From: Sciurus carolinensis
Taxonomy: Eukaryota > Chordata > Mammalia > Rodentia > Sciuridae
Length of the DNA: 64,000 nt
Assembly (NCBI RefSeq): GCF_902686445.1
Contig: NC_062218.1
Span: 11,259,015 to 11,323,014 of the forward strand
Direction of reading: 5' to 3'
The notes under the pieces were generated by a model. That model searched no databases. It was not told the origin of the DNA and saw only the letters and a program-made list of their open reading frames with translations. Positions 1 to 11,302 of this stretch are shown in pieces. Within the stretch, counting starts at the first letter, position 1. Every line of letters starts with the position of its first letter. The position numbers and the translations under genes were made by a program.

Positions 1-540
1 GAAAAAGATTATAACCATTACTCTCATATAGATATAAAATGAACATTGTCAAAGATTTATTTAATTCGCTAATGACCAATGTAACCAGTAATTGTTTCAA
101 CTGGTTCAAAAGGGAATCCAAAGTACCACACAAATAGACAAGAAAGGATGAAATGAATCTGCAGGTAGATACAAAAGGGTCTGTCCACAGGGCAATAGCC
201 AACTGCAAACTAACAGACATAACTCATTTATCTGTAGATGAGAATCCTTTGTGTTATCAGCTTTATAGAATTTACAGAGACATACAATACCTAAAGCCTA
301 TAAAAGACAGAAGTAATCCAGAAGGGTTGTAATAGTGAGAAGAGTACCCATTTTTACCATTTCCTTTACGATGCCTCAGTTCCGTCTGCCTGCCTCAGCA
401 TACACTACATTTATTAAGGAGAAGTGTACCCCGTTGTCTTGATGTATTTTATTATGTTGGAAATAAAGAAGGGATTTTTCTGACTTCCAGTTTCACTATG
501 TTTTTAAAAAATCTTTCCCTCATCTTTGTTTGAATTCTCT
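1..540. other. No recognisable feature
   Basis: AT-rich DNA with no repeat family or reading frame that I can name. It runs up to an old antisense L1 fragment. Confidence 0.4.
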
Positions 541-1125
541 TCTCTCTATAACTGAACTACAAGTTCATGCAATTGTACCAATGTAGTTGAAGTTCATCAT
601 AGGATACTCGGTGATCACAGTGAGTGATCTTTTTGTTGTGCCATGGAATTTGATTTGCTAGTATATTATTGAGAATTTCTACATCTATGTTCATCGGGGA
701 TACAGGTCCAAAGTTTTTCTTTGTTGTGTCCTTGTCTGGTTTGGGTATCAGGATAATGCTGGCCACGCAGAATGAGTTTGGAAGGGATCCAACCCTTTCA
801 AGCATTTGGAATACTTTGAAAGGGATTGACATTGATTCTTGTTTACAGTTTGATGTAATTCAGCAGTGAAGTCATAGGTCCAGGGCTTTTTATTAGGGAG
901 ATACTTTATTAGTGATCCAGTCTCACTACTCATTATTGTGTCTTTGGATCTTCTGTCTCTACGGTTTAATTTTGTAGTTACATGTGTGAGAAATTCACCC
1001 AGCTTCTCTTAGATGTTCCAACTTGTTGACACAGAGTCTCTGTTGATCCTTTTTATTTCTTGTGTATCAGTTGTAATATCTCTCATTTGATTTGGGTCTT
1101 CTCTTGTAACAGTGATCTCCTTATT
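541..1125 (-). mobile_element. Old LINE-1 ORF2 fragment (reverse transcriptase region)
   Basis: Read on the minus strand, 557-832 encodes a decayed piece of L1 ORF2 around the N-terminal RT blocks. Recognisable stretches are SIILIPKPDKDTTKK and MNIDVEILNNILANQI. The DNA out to about 1125 matches the antisense of the ORF2 segment upstream of these blocks. Both ends are truncated and several positions diverge from the younger L1s in this window, so it is an ancient insertion with no activity. The other frames here are shadows. Confidence 0.85.
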
Positions 1126-1239
1126 TTCTAAATGAAACCTTCATTACTCTGAGGCTTGTTTTCTGGAAGAACATGATTTTTTCTCTTCTCCCTTCTCCCC
1201 GTCTCTAACAAGATTAGGAAGGCAGAGCTATCTTTTTCT

Positions 1240-1575
1240 TCCCTAGTTAATTGCCCTTGAACACACCCACTACAGGAAGGAACTGCCTGCTGAGGGTCTA
1301 GGAAATGATTATCTCCCAAATTAACTAGTGGCCATGGAAGTGCCCTGGAACCCACTACCAGAGCACACGTGGAATGTAACCCTTGAAGAGCTCCTTTAAA
1401 ACCCCCTGTCCCTCCTGATGGGGAGGAATCACAGCCTTTGGGACAAGAGTCCCCTGTGTTTCTCCTTTGCTAGCAAAACAATAAACTTTTTTTTTCCTTT
1501 TTCTCAAAATTGTGTCCTCTTTATTGAATTGGCATTAGGGACAACGGCCCAACTTTTAGTTACACTCTCATGTTT
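1240..1575 (+). mobile_element. Probable solo LTR of a class I endogenous retrovirus
   Basis: The stretch has the order of parts expected of an LTR: a TTTAAAA TATA-like box near 1395, a GC-richer R-like stretch, an AATAAA polyadenylation signal at about 1480, and a pyrimidine-rich tail with TTTTCTCAAAATTGTGTCCTC. It resembles class I LTRs but I cannot name the subfamily. Neither end shows a clean TG...CA boundary and no target duplication was found, so limits are approximate. Confidence 0.45.
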
Positions 1576-1649
1576 GCTTTGTCAGTCTAGCAAACATTTG
1601 TCTTTAAAAAAAAAAAAACTCTGTTTCATTGTTCTTTTGTATTGTTTTT

Positions 1650-1797
1650 AAAAACTTTTTAATTGGTGTATTTTAGTTATACAGAATGGTAGGTTTCACT
1701 GTAGCGAATTTCTGTATGCACATAATTTGATCAATTTCCCTCCAAAGTACCTCCCTATACTCCCCCCTCCTTCCTCATCCCCACTGTTTCTCTGATC
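1650..1797 (-). mobile_element. LINE-1 3' UTR fragment, antisense
   Basis: The reverse complement carries the purine-rich stretch followed by AAATTGATCAAATTATGTGCAT and a terminal ACACCAATTAAAAAG. The same 3' UTR signature appears in sense at 43690-44030. It directly abuts a sense ORF2 fragment at about 1798. Because it is 3' UTR rather than a more 5' segment, this is not a twin-priming inversion of the downstream copy. Confidence 0.75.
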
Positions 1798-3800
1798 AAA
1801 TCACAGAACAAGAGTGTCCACTATCACCTTTCTTATTAAGTATAGTACTGGAAGTTTTAGCCACAGCAATTAGACAAGACAAACAAAATAAAAGGCATAG
1901 ATAGAGGAAGGTAAAGTTAAATTACCCATTTGCCAATAATGTGACTCTCTATATAAAAACCTAAAGACGCTAGCAAGAAAAACTATTAGAGTTGCCAAGT
2001 AAATTCATTAACATTGAAGATACAAAATCAACATAGAAAACTTGGTATCAGTAACAAGATTGGTGAGAAGAAAAATATTAAAGCAATCCCACTCATAATA
2101 GCTACAAAAAAATGAAATATCTAGGAATAAATCTAACAATGAAACAAAGAAAGTGAACATTGCTACAGTGAATATTACAAAATGCTTATGAAAGAAACTG
2201 AAGATGTGAAAAAAATGAAAGAGCTCTCATGTTCACAAATGAAGAATTAATATTTTTAAATGTCCATACAACTCAAAGTGAGTTACATATTTAATAAAAT
2301 CACCATTAAAATACCAAGGACATCCTTCACAAAAGTAGAAAAACATTTCTAAAATTCAAATGGAAGCACAAAAGATCATGAAGAGTAAATCTTGAATAAA
2401 AAGATCAAAGCTGAAGGTATCATAATACCTGGTTTGATACATACTCCAGAGCCATAAAGCCAAAACAGCATGGTCCTACCATAAAAACACACAGATCAAT
2501 GGAACAGAATAAGGATCCCAGAAATAAATCCATAAATCTACAATGAAGTGATTCCCACAAAGGGGCCAAAAATATACATTGAGGAAAGAATAGCTTCTTC
2601 AATAAATGATGCTGAGAAAAATTGGATGACCACATGCAGAAGATTAAAACTTGAAGCCTATCGCTCACCCTGCACAATAATCACCTCAAAATGAATCCAA
2701 GACTAAATGGAAGACAGACTTACTAAAAATGAAAAAGTCATACAGGAAACACTTCAAGACATTTACATAGGCAACAATTTTCAGATATGAGCCCAAAAGT
2801 ATAGGAAATAAAACAAAACTCACAAATGGCATTACATCAAGCTAAAAAGCTTCTGTACAGTAAAGAAAATAATCAACAGATAGAAGAGACAATCTAAAGA
2901 AGGCAGATAATATTCACCAACTATATCTGACAGATTAATATCCACAATATGTAAGGAGCTCTAAAAGCTTAACAAAAAAATTAATCAAATAAAAGAAAAT
3001 AGGCAAATGATTTGAATAGACACCTTTCAAAAGAAGAAATAACACGTGTCCAACAACTATGTGAAAAGAAAAAAATGCTTGATGTCATTAGCCATCAGAG
3101 AAATGCCAACCAAAATTACAAGGGCATATACTCTCACCTCAACTGCAATGGCTACTATACAAAAAAAAATTTTTTTTAATTCTAGCAAAGATATAGTTAA
3201 AAAAGGAACTCACATCCACTGTTGAGGCTGGGGTAAAGTCATACCAACAGTACAGAGAATAGTATGGAGTTTCTGCTAAAAAATAAAAGTAGATCTACCA
3301 CCTGAACTGGGTACATTTTCCAAGGAATTTAAATGAGCATAACAAAGAGGGACCTGCATGTCCAAATTTACTATCCTACCATTCATGATAGCCAAGATAT
3401 GAAATCCTTCTTGATGCCATCAATGGATAAGTGGATAGAGAAAATGTGATTATAATATATATCTATAAATATGTGACATTTTATCATTAAATACTACTGA
3501 GCCATAAAGAAGAATGAAATTCTGCCATTTGCAGCAAAATAGATGGAGCTGGAAAACATTACGTTAAGGAAATAAGACAAGTACTGCACCTTGTATTTCA
3601 CACATGGAAGTTAAAAACAAGTCAACATGAATGTGGAATAGTGATTTCTAGAGGTTGCAGGGAGGGACATGGTGTATATAAAGAGAAGTTGAATTTGCTT
3701 AGTGCATGCTGAATGCACATATTGAAATGTCACACTAAACCCCATTAATCTTTTCAAATTAATACATGTAAATCAAGATTAAAATTTTAAAAGAGCAACC
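1798..3800 (+). mobile_element. Old LINE-1 ORF2 3' half plus 3' UTR, sense
   Basis: The copy starts within the RT domain (GTGTCCACTATCACCTTTCT, just upstream of the catalytic block). It runs through the C-terminal part of ORF2, where many segments align by eye with the younger copy at 24000-25700, and ends in a decayed 3' UTR near 3795. Stops and indels break every frame, so nothing long is open. The element is 5' truncated and inactive. Confidence 0.85.
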
Positions 3801-4261
3801 TTGATATGTAAAGGAAGAAAGTTTCTCATTTCTTGCTTCAACACATTGAAGCAAGTTCCCCTAAGCAATGGGGTACTTTAGGAACACAGTTCACATTTCT
3901 TTCAATTTGCATAATTCTGTTGCTAAGGAGATACTGAATGCTATGAACAAAAAATAAATATGCTTAATAAATTATTTATTATGTCAAGAAGAATTTTTGA
4001 GATCTTTCCTTCAGAATTAAAGTGTGATTTCAATATTTCAAAGATACTGAGAATTCTCTCAACTCCACTTCCTGTAAAGAGGCGGTGTTGTTTAAATGTG
4101 AAAGAATAAAAAAAAATACTAAACTCCAAATGTTTTAGAGAAGTTTTGCCAAATCTTAAAGGAACAGTTATTCTTATGCAGGTTGTCTTCTAGAACTTCC
4201 TATCCAACTTATTTCATAGGTTAAATGATAACATGAATTGCTATAACACTGCGATCGTCAT
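3801..4261. other. No recognisable feature
   Basis: AT-rich DNA between an L1 3' end and a MaLR-like LTR. The only open frame (3941-4129, minus) has no recognisable similarity. Confidence 0.4.
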
Positions 4262-4715
4262 GGTTTTTCAACGGTTTGAGTGTGTCCTTCAAAGATTTCG
4301 TGAGTTGTAAGCTTGGTCCCCAGTGTGGCAATGCTAAAAGCTTGTGAATCCCATAAGCTGTGAAGACTAGCAGGATGTGTTTAAGCCATTGGGCATGCTA
4401 CTATCAAAAGAAATTAAATAGTTCTTCTGGAACTCTAGCTAGTTCCCACACAGGTGAGTTGTTACTAAAAAGTGAGCCTGTGCCTTACCTGCTTTTTTGA
4501 GTTTCTGTTTTATGACATAATTTTTTCTGAACATGCTTCCAAAATTGTGATGACATTTACCATGAGGACTTCACCAGAGACCAGATCAATGAAGCCACCC
4601 AATCTTGGACATTCATCCTCCCAAAGTGTGATCTAAATAAACTTCTTTTCTTTATAAAGTACCCACCCAAGGTACTTCGTTAAGGCAACAGAAATCAGTC
4701 TAATAAAGCAATATA
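4262..4715 (+). mobile_element. MaLR-type solo LTR (ERVL-MaLR)
   Basis: The sequence follows the MaLR pattern. It opens with TTTGAGTGTGTCC, has a middle part including CTTGGTCCCCAGTGTGGCAA, then TCTAAATAAACTTC with the polyadenylation signal, and ends in a GGCAACAGAAATCAGTCTAA-like tail. Such LTRs are non-coding retrotransposon remnants. No internal region or clear flanking duplication was seen. A copy of another subfamily follows immediately in the opposite orientation. Confidence 0.65.
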
Positions 4716-4734
4716 TGAAAATCACTTACAAATT

Positions 4735-5175
4735 ATCTTAGTCAACTTTTTCATTGCTGTGACTAAAAGGACCCAACCAGAACAACTGTAGAGGAAGAAA
4801 AGTTTATTTGAGGGCTCATGGTTTCAGAAGTCTTAGTTCATAGAAGGCAGGCTTCATTCCTCAGGGCTTGAGGTGAGACTGAACATCATGGTGGGAGAGT
4901 GTGGCAGAAGGAAGCAGCTCACATCATGATCAGGAAGCAGAGAGAAAGACTCCACTCCTCTGATACAAAATATATACCCCATAGCCACGCCCCCAGTGAA
5001 CGACTTTCTGTGGCCACACCCCACTTACCTCCAGTTACCACTCAGTTAATCCCATCAGGGATTAATTCACTGATTAGGTGAAGGCTATAGCCCAGTCATT
5101 TCCCCTCCAAACCTTCTTGCATTGTCTCACACGTGAGCTTTTGGTGGACACCTCACATCCTAACTATAGCAGAAA
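4735..5175 (-). mobile_element. MaLR-like LTR, antisense (family shared with 9630 and 36398)
   Basis: On the minus strand it starts TAGTTAGGATGTGAGGTGTCC, continues with CCAAAAGCTCACGTGTGAGA, has a purine-rich middle, and ends with TCAAATAAACTTTTCTTCC and CAGCAATGAAAAAGTTGACT. The same order of parts is present at 9630-10097 (minus) and 36398-36897 (plus). The two small open frames across it (4899-5081, 5078-5260) are chance frames. Confidence 0.65.
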
Positions 5176-8100
5176 CATAGATGCAAGTATGCAAATTAAA
5201 GAACACTCTGACCTCCTCCCCTATTTTGTTTTGTGTTCTTTCTTTATACTGACAGTGTGAACAAACTGTTTTGCAGAACATCCCTTAATGTGGTTTGATT
5301 ATTTTCAGTGTTTTATGCGCACATTTTTATGAAGAAACATATAAGGACTTAAAAATTTCCCAGTTGGCAAGACCTTGATTTTTTTGATGAGACTAGTTCC
5401 TGTCAACTCTATCCATGTTTTCTTTCTGTGTTTATCTAGAATTTGTTTTTACATTTATCTTTATTATTTACTTTGTTATGTGAAACTATTCAAGTTTTTT
5501 TTTAAGTAGAAGAAACAGCTCCTTTATGATTGATAGGAACTTTTACAATGTCATCAATTCACTCCTTTGCCAAAGATGTTTGAAAGTTATTTGCACAATA
5601 TGTATATTCTGAGAATGGACCATGCCTTCCTCATGACAAGCTTTAACAGCAAACTTAAGTGTTAGCATTAGAAAATGCAGTGCATATAGCAATGTTTCCA
5701 CATTGAAAAATGTAGTCTGCTTCTTAGGCTAACTGATATAAATAATAAAGTAAAAAGAACTATTGAGTTTTGAATCTGCATTTGTCTTTGAAAAACCAAT
5801 AAAAGAAAATATATATAAGGAGTCTAAATTAGATGTACTAGAGAAATAGCGTCTGTTAATTTTAAAGAAATTCAATCCTCTGGACCACAAAATCTGAAGT
5901 TTTTTGTCATGTAGCCTCTTTTCAGAACAATGTTTTTAATTTAATACAATAAAATATAAGTTTACACTAAATATACATAAATATTATTGAATTATTTCAG
6001 AATGTACAGATTTTGGTATAGAAACGATATGCTTGTTTGTTAGCAAGTTAAGTGAGATGTACAATTAAAATGTAAGCAAAAAAAGATACATTTTTCTCTT
6101 TTAAAGCAAGATTAACTTCAAATGATAAAATTAAACTCTAGGGTTAGATTCTGACAACCCAACATACATATCAGGCCATACAGCAAAAATTTTCAATGTT
6201 TTGTTTGAATGTTACAAGTCTTGAAAATCCAGTTCCAAGGATGTGTTGCTGCAAATGGAATTAAGCTTCCTTGAGTCATTTTATAAGGGTTGGTTCTTTC
6301 AAATAAATAATTCTGTAAGGACTTCTGAACTGAACTCCACTGTAAGAATATGTGACATAATCATCAGCTGGCTGAACAACCGCTAGAACCAGCATCAACC
6401 AAAACGGGCAAGTGGGAGACTCTAAAATTGACATCCTATGACATAACTGCAATTTGATTATAGCCATGAACATAAATCTTGCATAGGAAAATATTCATGA
6501 TTCCTAGTAATACCAACACCACAGTAGTGTTCAAAGTTATTTTGGGTTTTATCTTTATTCATAATGAAAGTATAAACTAATCTGAGAGGTTAGTAAAAAT
6601 AAAAACGTGATTTTTTTTCACATAGATTCACAAATATCCTGAATTCTACACCTATCTTCTGTCAGACTTATGAGCCAAAGATTGAGGATTTACTATGTCT
6701 AGTTCCTGATAACATATTATCCCAGGGTATTAATAGAACTAACACATGTAGTGATAATATCACCCACAAGTATAACAGAGAATGTTTGAACATATTTTAC
6801 ACGTATGTAAATCCTTATAATAGGACAATGAGAACACGCCACACTCACTATCAATGTCAATATCAGTAGTTTACTTAATGACAACATGAGAAACACATTG
6901 CATATATATGTGTTCACATGGGTCTTCCAACAGGGCTCACTTCACAGTAAATTTCATATATTGGATGATTGGATTAACTCTGAGGAAAACTGGCAGAGAT
7001 TTAGAGTGAGAAACCAGGTACTGAATAGAAAGAAGAATTAAATGCATTGAGCAAAGGAGGCGAAATTTGGTTTTTCAACAGGAAGCACAGGAAGGGTCTG
7101 CTCTGTAATGGCAGCAACTAAGTTGACGCAAAAACATTGGGTGAGAGAAGCAGACTACTCACCTAACATCAAGGAGGGGAGATGCACAGCTTCCACACTT
7201 GCTGTGGGCCACTCTGTCTAGGTGAAAGAAATCAGTAACAGTGAGATCTACACTTTCTTATCACACCACTACACAAGGCTGCTAAGTTGCCCTGACAACT
7301 TCTAATCAGCAGTGCATGTTTGGGGAAAAGCCTTTCAAATTAGATTCCACGTAATGTTATTTATCAAAATATGATGAATATGTGAGAATGTTCATAGATT
7401 GTTCTATGCCTGTCTGCTATATATGTGTTTACATTATTCATTAGCAAGGTGCTGAGCAGTTAAGTACATGCCAGATACATTAACACTTTTAACACCTGCA
7501 AATGATGTTTAATGAATTACCATAAACCTTGCTGAAATCACCTGGCAGTTTTCCTAACTGAGTGCTAATCTCCAAAATAATAATTTGATCATACTATCAC
7601 TTAAGCTGTATGTCTAAGATGACATTACTTTTTAGGAGGAACAATAATAATTAATGATAATTACTGTGAAAACAGATTGCACACGAGTCTTCAGCAGCAC
7701 ACAGTGATATGCCTCTCCAGTTAAAACACCTGAACCTAGCCACATCTGTCATTGTGAAATCTCCGAAGACCAAGCATAAACAGTGTTTTAATTGTCCTGG
7801 TGATAATCAATATTAAATAAGAATGTGCCCCCATAAGGACATGCAGAAAATGTGATTTTCAAAGTTATTTTGAAAATCAATCTAATATTCAGAGTCTTAC
7901 ACAGCTTTTTTAGGAAAGAGGAAAAAAGCAAACATGCAATCCTTATAAGCCCTGCAAAACATTGGCTTCATTTCTTTTTATAATTATTATCTCACTTAAA
8001 TATAAAACAATATGTTAAAGTATCCTGGCAAAAAATAGTGTATTTTGTGCAAAGCTTTTTATCATTTTCTTGATACAAACATATTTGACCATTTTAAGAT

Positions 8101-8904
8101 ATGATACAAATGAGCATCTTCAGGCTGCATTTTTTTACAGTTAATTTATGTATTTAAAAATATTTGCATATAAAAACACAGTGCTTCAAAAATTCCAAAT
8201 ACGTCGGACTCCAGCAAATGGAATTATGTGGCCTGACAACCTGCCCCAAGTGATGAGCTTATGAAGTGCAGGACAAGCAGGTTGCACGGTGATATGGAGA
8301 TGGCCATCATATGAATTAAATTGACCAACACAGGAAACCAAATAAACAATTATTTTTAAAGTCTGAATGATTCAGTCTGGAATGGAGTAGAGCACATGAG
8401 ACAGAAGAGTGAATGGACACTCACACCCATATGAACACTTCAAGCTTTAAAATCTTTATCCCTGTGCCTTTCTTATTTTTGATATTTTAAATTTTTAAAA
8501 TAATAACAAGTATGCCAAATTCCTCTTAATAACTATTAGTCCCGCATCTGCCTTTTCTGATGGCCTGCACTGATTAACAGTATGGCCATAAATTATTCTT
8601 TTCATATAAATAAACACTAAGAGCCCATTTAGGGCATCTGAGATTCCATTAACTGTCAAAGACCCAAATGTTAATGTCATACGCCAGGTTATTAGCAGTG
8701 GATTGGCAACTAGCAGTCAGATTGTGGATACCTTTAAAAGGTATAGCTAATGGAATATTCTGAGATGAACTCTGAGAGAAAATGAGAGGAGCAGAGTGCC
8801 TACAAAAGTTTTTACCAAGATGACTGTAACAATGATTTTATGTGGTAGGAAGGACTTGAAGGACACATGAAGAATCTAAAATTTTAGCAAATTTAGTATG
8901 GCCA
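5176..8904. other. Long AT-rich single-copy stretch, no gene seen
   Basis: About 3.7 kb without a repeat I can name, an RNA gene or a credible exon. The open frames are short and have no family features. The part at about 7440-7850 is dense in homeodomain-type cores (TAATTA, AATAATAATTTGATC) and reads like non-repetitive conserved sequence, but this cannot be shown without alignment to other mammals. Confidence 0.4.
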
Positions 8905-9215
8905 AAAATTTTGTGTCATTGCTACCATGGTGGGGTGGGTCTATGCTCTCCCCTTGAGCCAGGGTGGGGCCCGCTACTGTTCTAATATAATATACCGCAC
9001 TTGATACTGAGAGAGGCAGACATATGTGCTAAAAAAGCCTCTTAGCCATCTTGGGAGTGCATACTCTAGACCCAGACACACCAACTGATGTATTGTGGAT
9101 CAGATATCAAATCTATCTCCCTTTCCAAATTTTTAGTCCACATGAACTGGGACAAAACAACTTGTTTTAAGACACTAAGTTTAGGAAAAGTCAATTACAC
9201 AGAAATAGATTATAA
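8905..9215 (+). mobile_element. Decayed MaLR/MLT-type LTR remnant
   Basis: Pieces typical of an old MaLR-type LTR occur in the right order: a TCTCCCCTTGAGCC block, GCCATCTTGGGAGTGCA, and a 3' part TTTTAAGACACTAAGTTTAGG followed by an AATAGATTATAAC tail. Overall identity is low and the ends are approximate. Confidence 0.5.
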
Positions 9216-9629
9216 CATTAATCAAGTGTTAAGTTTTATGCATGCTAGTTTGAGATGCCCTAGACATTCAAGTGGCAATGTATCCAAACCTCTGTATATT
9301 TGACAAATATTTATCTGAAGATTTAAAGAGGTGATATATGTGGAAGATCTAATTTAATTCCCTCTATTATAAATCACTAACAAATACCTAAACAAATACC
9401 TAATGGTTTCCAATTTTTTCATCGTGCAATAGCCAAAGGAAAAAGAAAATTAAGTTGTGAACCAGAAATGTTCTACAAACTTTATAATTAAATAATGCAG
9501 AGAGGTAAAGGGGGGAAAGATACATGAAATTAAGGGTGCCTATGATAATGCCATCATCTTTTAGAATGCATAGCCAGTATTTATTTATGTGAAAATGTAA
9601 TGTATGTATGAGTCAAATTTTCATATCTG
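9216..9629. other. No recognisable feature
   Basis: AT-rich DNA between two LTR remnants. Nothing supportable was seen on either strand. Confidence 0.4.
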
Positions 9630-10097
9630 TGACCAAAGTGCATGACAAGAACAATTTAGAAGAGAAAAAGTTGATTTTAGGCTCATGGTTTTAGATGTTC
9701 AGGTCAAGATCAGCATACTCCACAACTCCATGTGAAGCAGTGTCATGATGGAAGCATGTGGCAGGGAAATCTGCTTGGCTATGACAGCCAGGAAACAGAT
9801 TGAGAAATAGAAACAGAGAAGAGCAAGAGAGAGGGAGAAAGACAGAGAGAAGAGAGACAGAAGCTGGAAACGAGGTGTATAATCCGCGAGGGCTTGATTC
9901 TGGTGACATGCTTCCTCTAGCCACGCCCCAACTGCTTACGGTTACCACTCAGTAGCCCATTCAAATTATTAATCCATCAAATGGATTAATCCACTGCTTA
10001 GGTTATAGCTCTCATAACATAGTCATTTACCTATGCACATTCCTGTAGTAAACACTTATAAGCTTTTGGGGGACCCTGTTTGCAAATCCTAACAATA
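9630..10097 (-). mobile_element. MaLR-like LTR, antisense (same family as 4735 and 36398)
   Basis: The minus strand begins TGTTAGGATTTGCAAACAGG, has CCCCCAAAAGCTTATAAGTG, a long GA/CT-rich middle at 9800-9865, and ends near TGTTCTTGTCATGCACTTTG. It aligns by eye with the copy at 4735-5175. The open frame at 9691-9948 is a by-product of the CT-rich segment. Confidence 0.65.
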
Positions 10098-10639
10098 CAT
10101 TTAATAAAATATTAGATAGTTATAGATATTAATTTGATAAAATTTAAATCTAGAATAAACTGAAATAATATTTCTAAAATAGGGTGATTCAAACTTGACA
10201 GTCTGTTGAAGATATTATTCTTTCCTTTATAGCAGAAAATCGATGTCTTCATAGTAGTTTTCTATTATTCCCCAAACAAATTACTCTACATGTACACATA
10301 CATATATATAATGGAAAATAATATGGATTGTAAAATCCATTTATATTAATGACATTAAATATATATTTTTCACATGCCCATAATACATTTTAAGTATATA
10401 TATAATAAATCAGTGTGCTGGAGGGGAAGAAAAGAGAAAAATTTTCCACTCTTACTTTCCTAATTTTGCAATTTCAAATGAAGACTTCATAAAACAAAAT
10501 TGCTGCAAAATTCCAGTTGCTAATTAACACATTTATAAAACCTGTCTTCATTCTTTTCCAATGAATAAAAATTAAAATGTACACATTTTACTTAAAATTA
10601 TGAAGTATTTATTCTATTGTACATGTATTTTGTTTTCTA
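10098..10639. other. No recognisable feature
   Basis: Strongly AT-rich with short TATA runs. No element or gene identified. Confidence 0.4.
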
Positions 10640-10785
10640 GTATTTTTTTAGTTGTAGATGGACACAATATATTTATTTATTTAGTTAGTTAGTTAGTTAG
10701 TTTTATGTGGTGCTGAGAACTGAACCCTGTGCCTCACACGTGCTAGGCAAGTGCTCTACCACTGAGCCACACCCCAGCCTCATAC
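10640..10785 (-). mobile_element. ID-type SINE (sciurid form), antisense
   Basis: The reverse complement reads GGCTGGGGTGTGGCTCAGTG, GTAGAGCACTTGCCTAGCAC, GTGTGAGGCACAGGGTTCAG and TTCTCAGCACCACATAAAAC. An (ACTA/AATA)n stretch and ATTGTGTCCATCTACAAC follow. The 5' part derives from a tRNA and carries A- and B-box-like sites for RNA polymerase III. The ID core plus this tail is the strongest hint to Sciuridae. Confidence 0.9.
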
Positions 10786-11164
10786 ATTTATTTCTTAAAC
10801 TAATCTCTTCTCCGATAGAGCTTCTTTCCTATAAAATCTTTCAGGTTTCAGTTCATCCAAAGTTATTTTAAGTCCACATTATATAAATCCTACCAATTAA
10901 AAAGTGAGGAATATATACTTGAGAATTTTATTCTTGAACTTCCTGAGTGAACTGAATATCTCCAATCTGCAGAGCTATAGATTAGATTCAGAGAGCTCTA
11001 ATGTGTGTTTTCTTTGTTCCTTTCCTTTCTAATTCCAATCAAAAACTGCCCTTTTACCACCACAGTCTCCTGCAGCCATGAGCAACTTATAAGATTTATA
11101 TCACAGATCTATCCAAAAGCAACTTTTCACAGATAAACTACGAAAGAAAACTGCTTCTCAGATT
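10786..11164. other. No recognisable feature
   Basis: AT-rich DNA between two SINEs. No feature supported. Confidence 0.4.
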
Positions 11165-11240
11165 GGGAAGAAGCTCATTGGTAGAGTGCTTGCCTAGCAG
11201 GCACTGGGTTCCATTCCCAACACTGAAAGAGAAAAATCTA
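11165..11240 (+). mobile_element. ID-type SINE fragment, sense
   Basis: GGTAGAGTGCTTGCCTAGCA and GGCACTGGGTTCCATTCCCA match the tRNA-like core. The tail is replaced by the TCTATC array that follows, a common outcome when a SINE A-rich tail seeds a microsatellite. Confidence 0.8.
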
Positions 11241-11302
11241 CCTCTCTCTATCTCTATCTCTATCTCTATCTCTATCTCTATCTCTATCTCTATCTCTATC
11301 TT
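11241..11302. repeat. (CTCTAT)n hexanucleotide microsatellite
   Basis: About ten near-perfect copies of a 6-bp unit follow directly on the SINE core. Translated on the minus strand it gives an Ile-Glu run, which explains the spurious frame at 11138-11341. Confidence 0.95.

Noticed and set aside
1650..3800. Twin-priming inversion of one L1
   Set aside because: The inverted part is 3' UTR, which cannot be the 5' segment of the same inverted L1. Two separate insertions are more likely.
10640..10785. tRNA-like sequence with A and B boxes
   Set aside because: It is the head of an ID SINE with the standard tail, not a tRNA gene. The same holds at 11165, 26610, 41863 and 54075.
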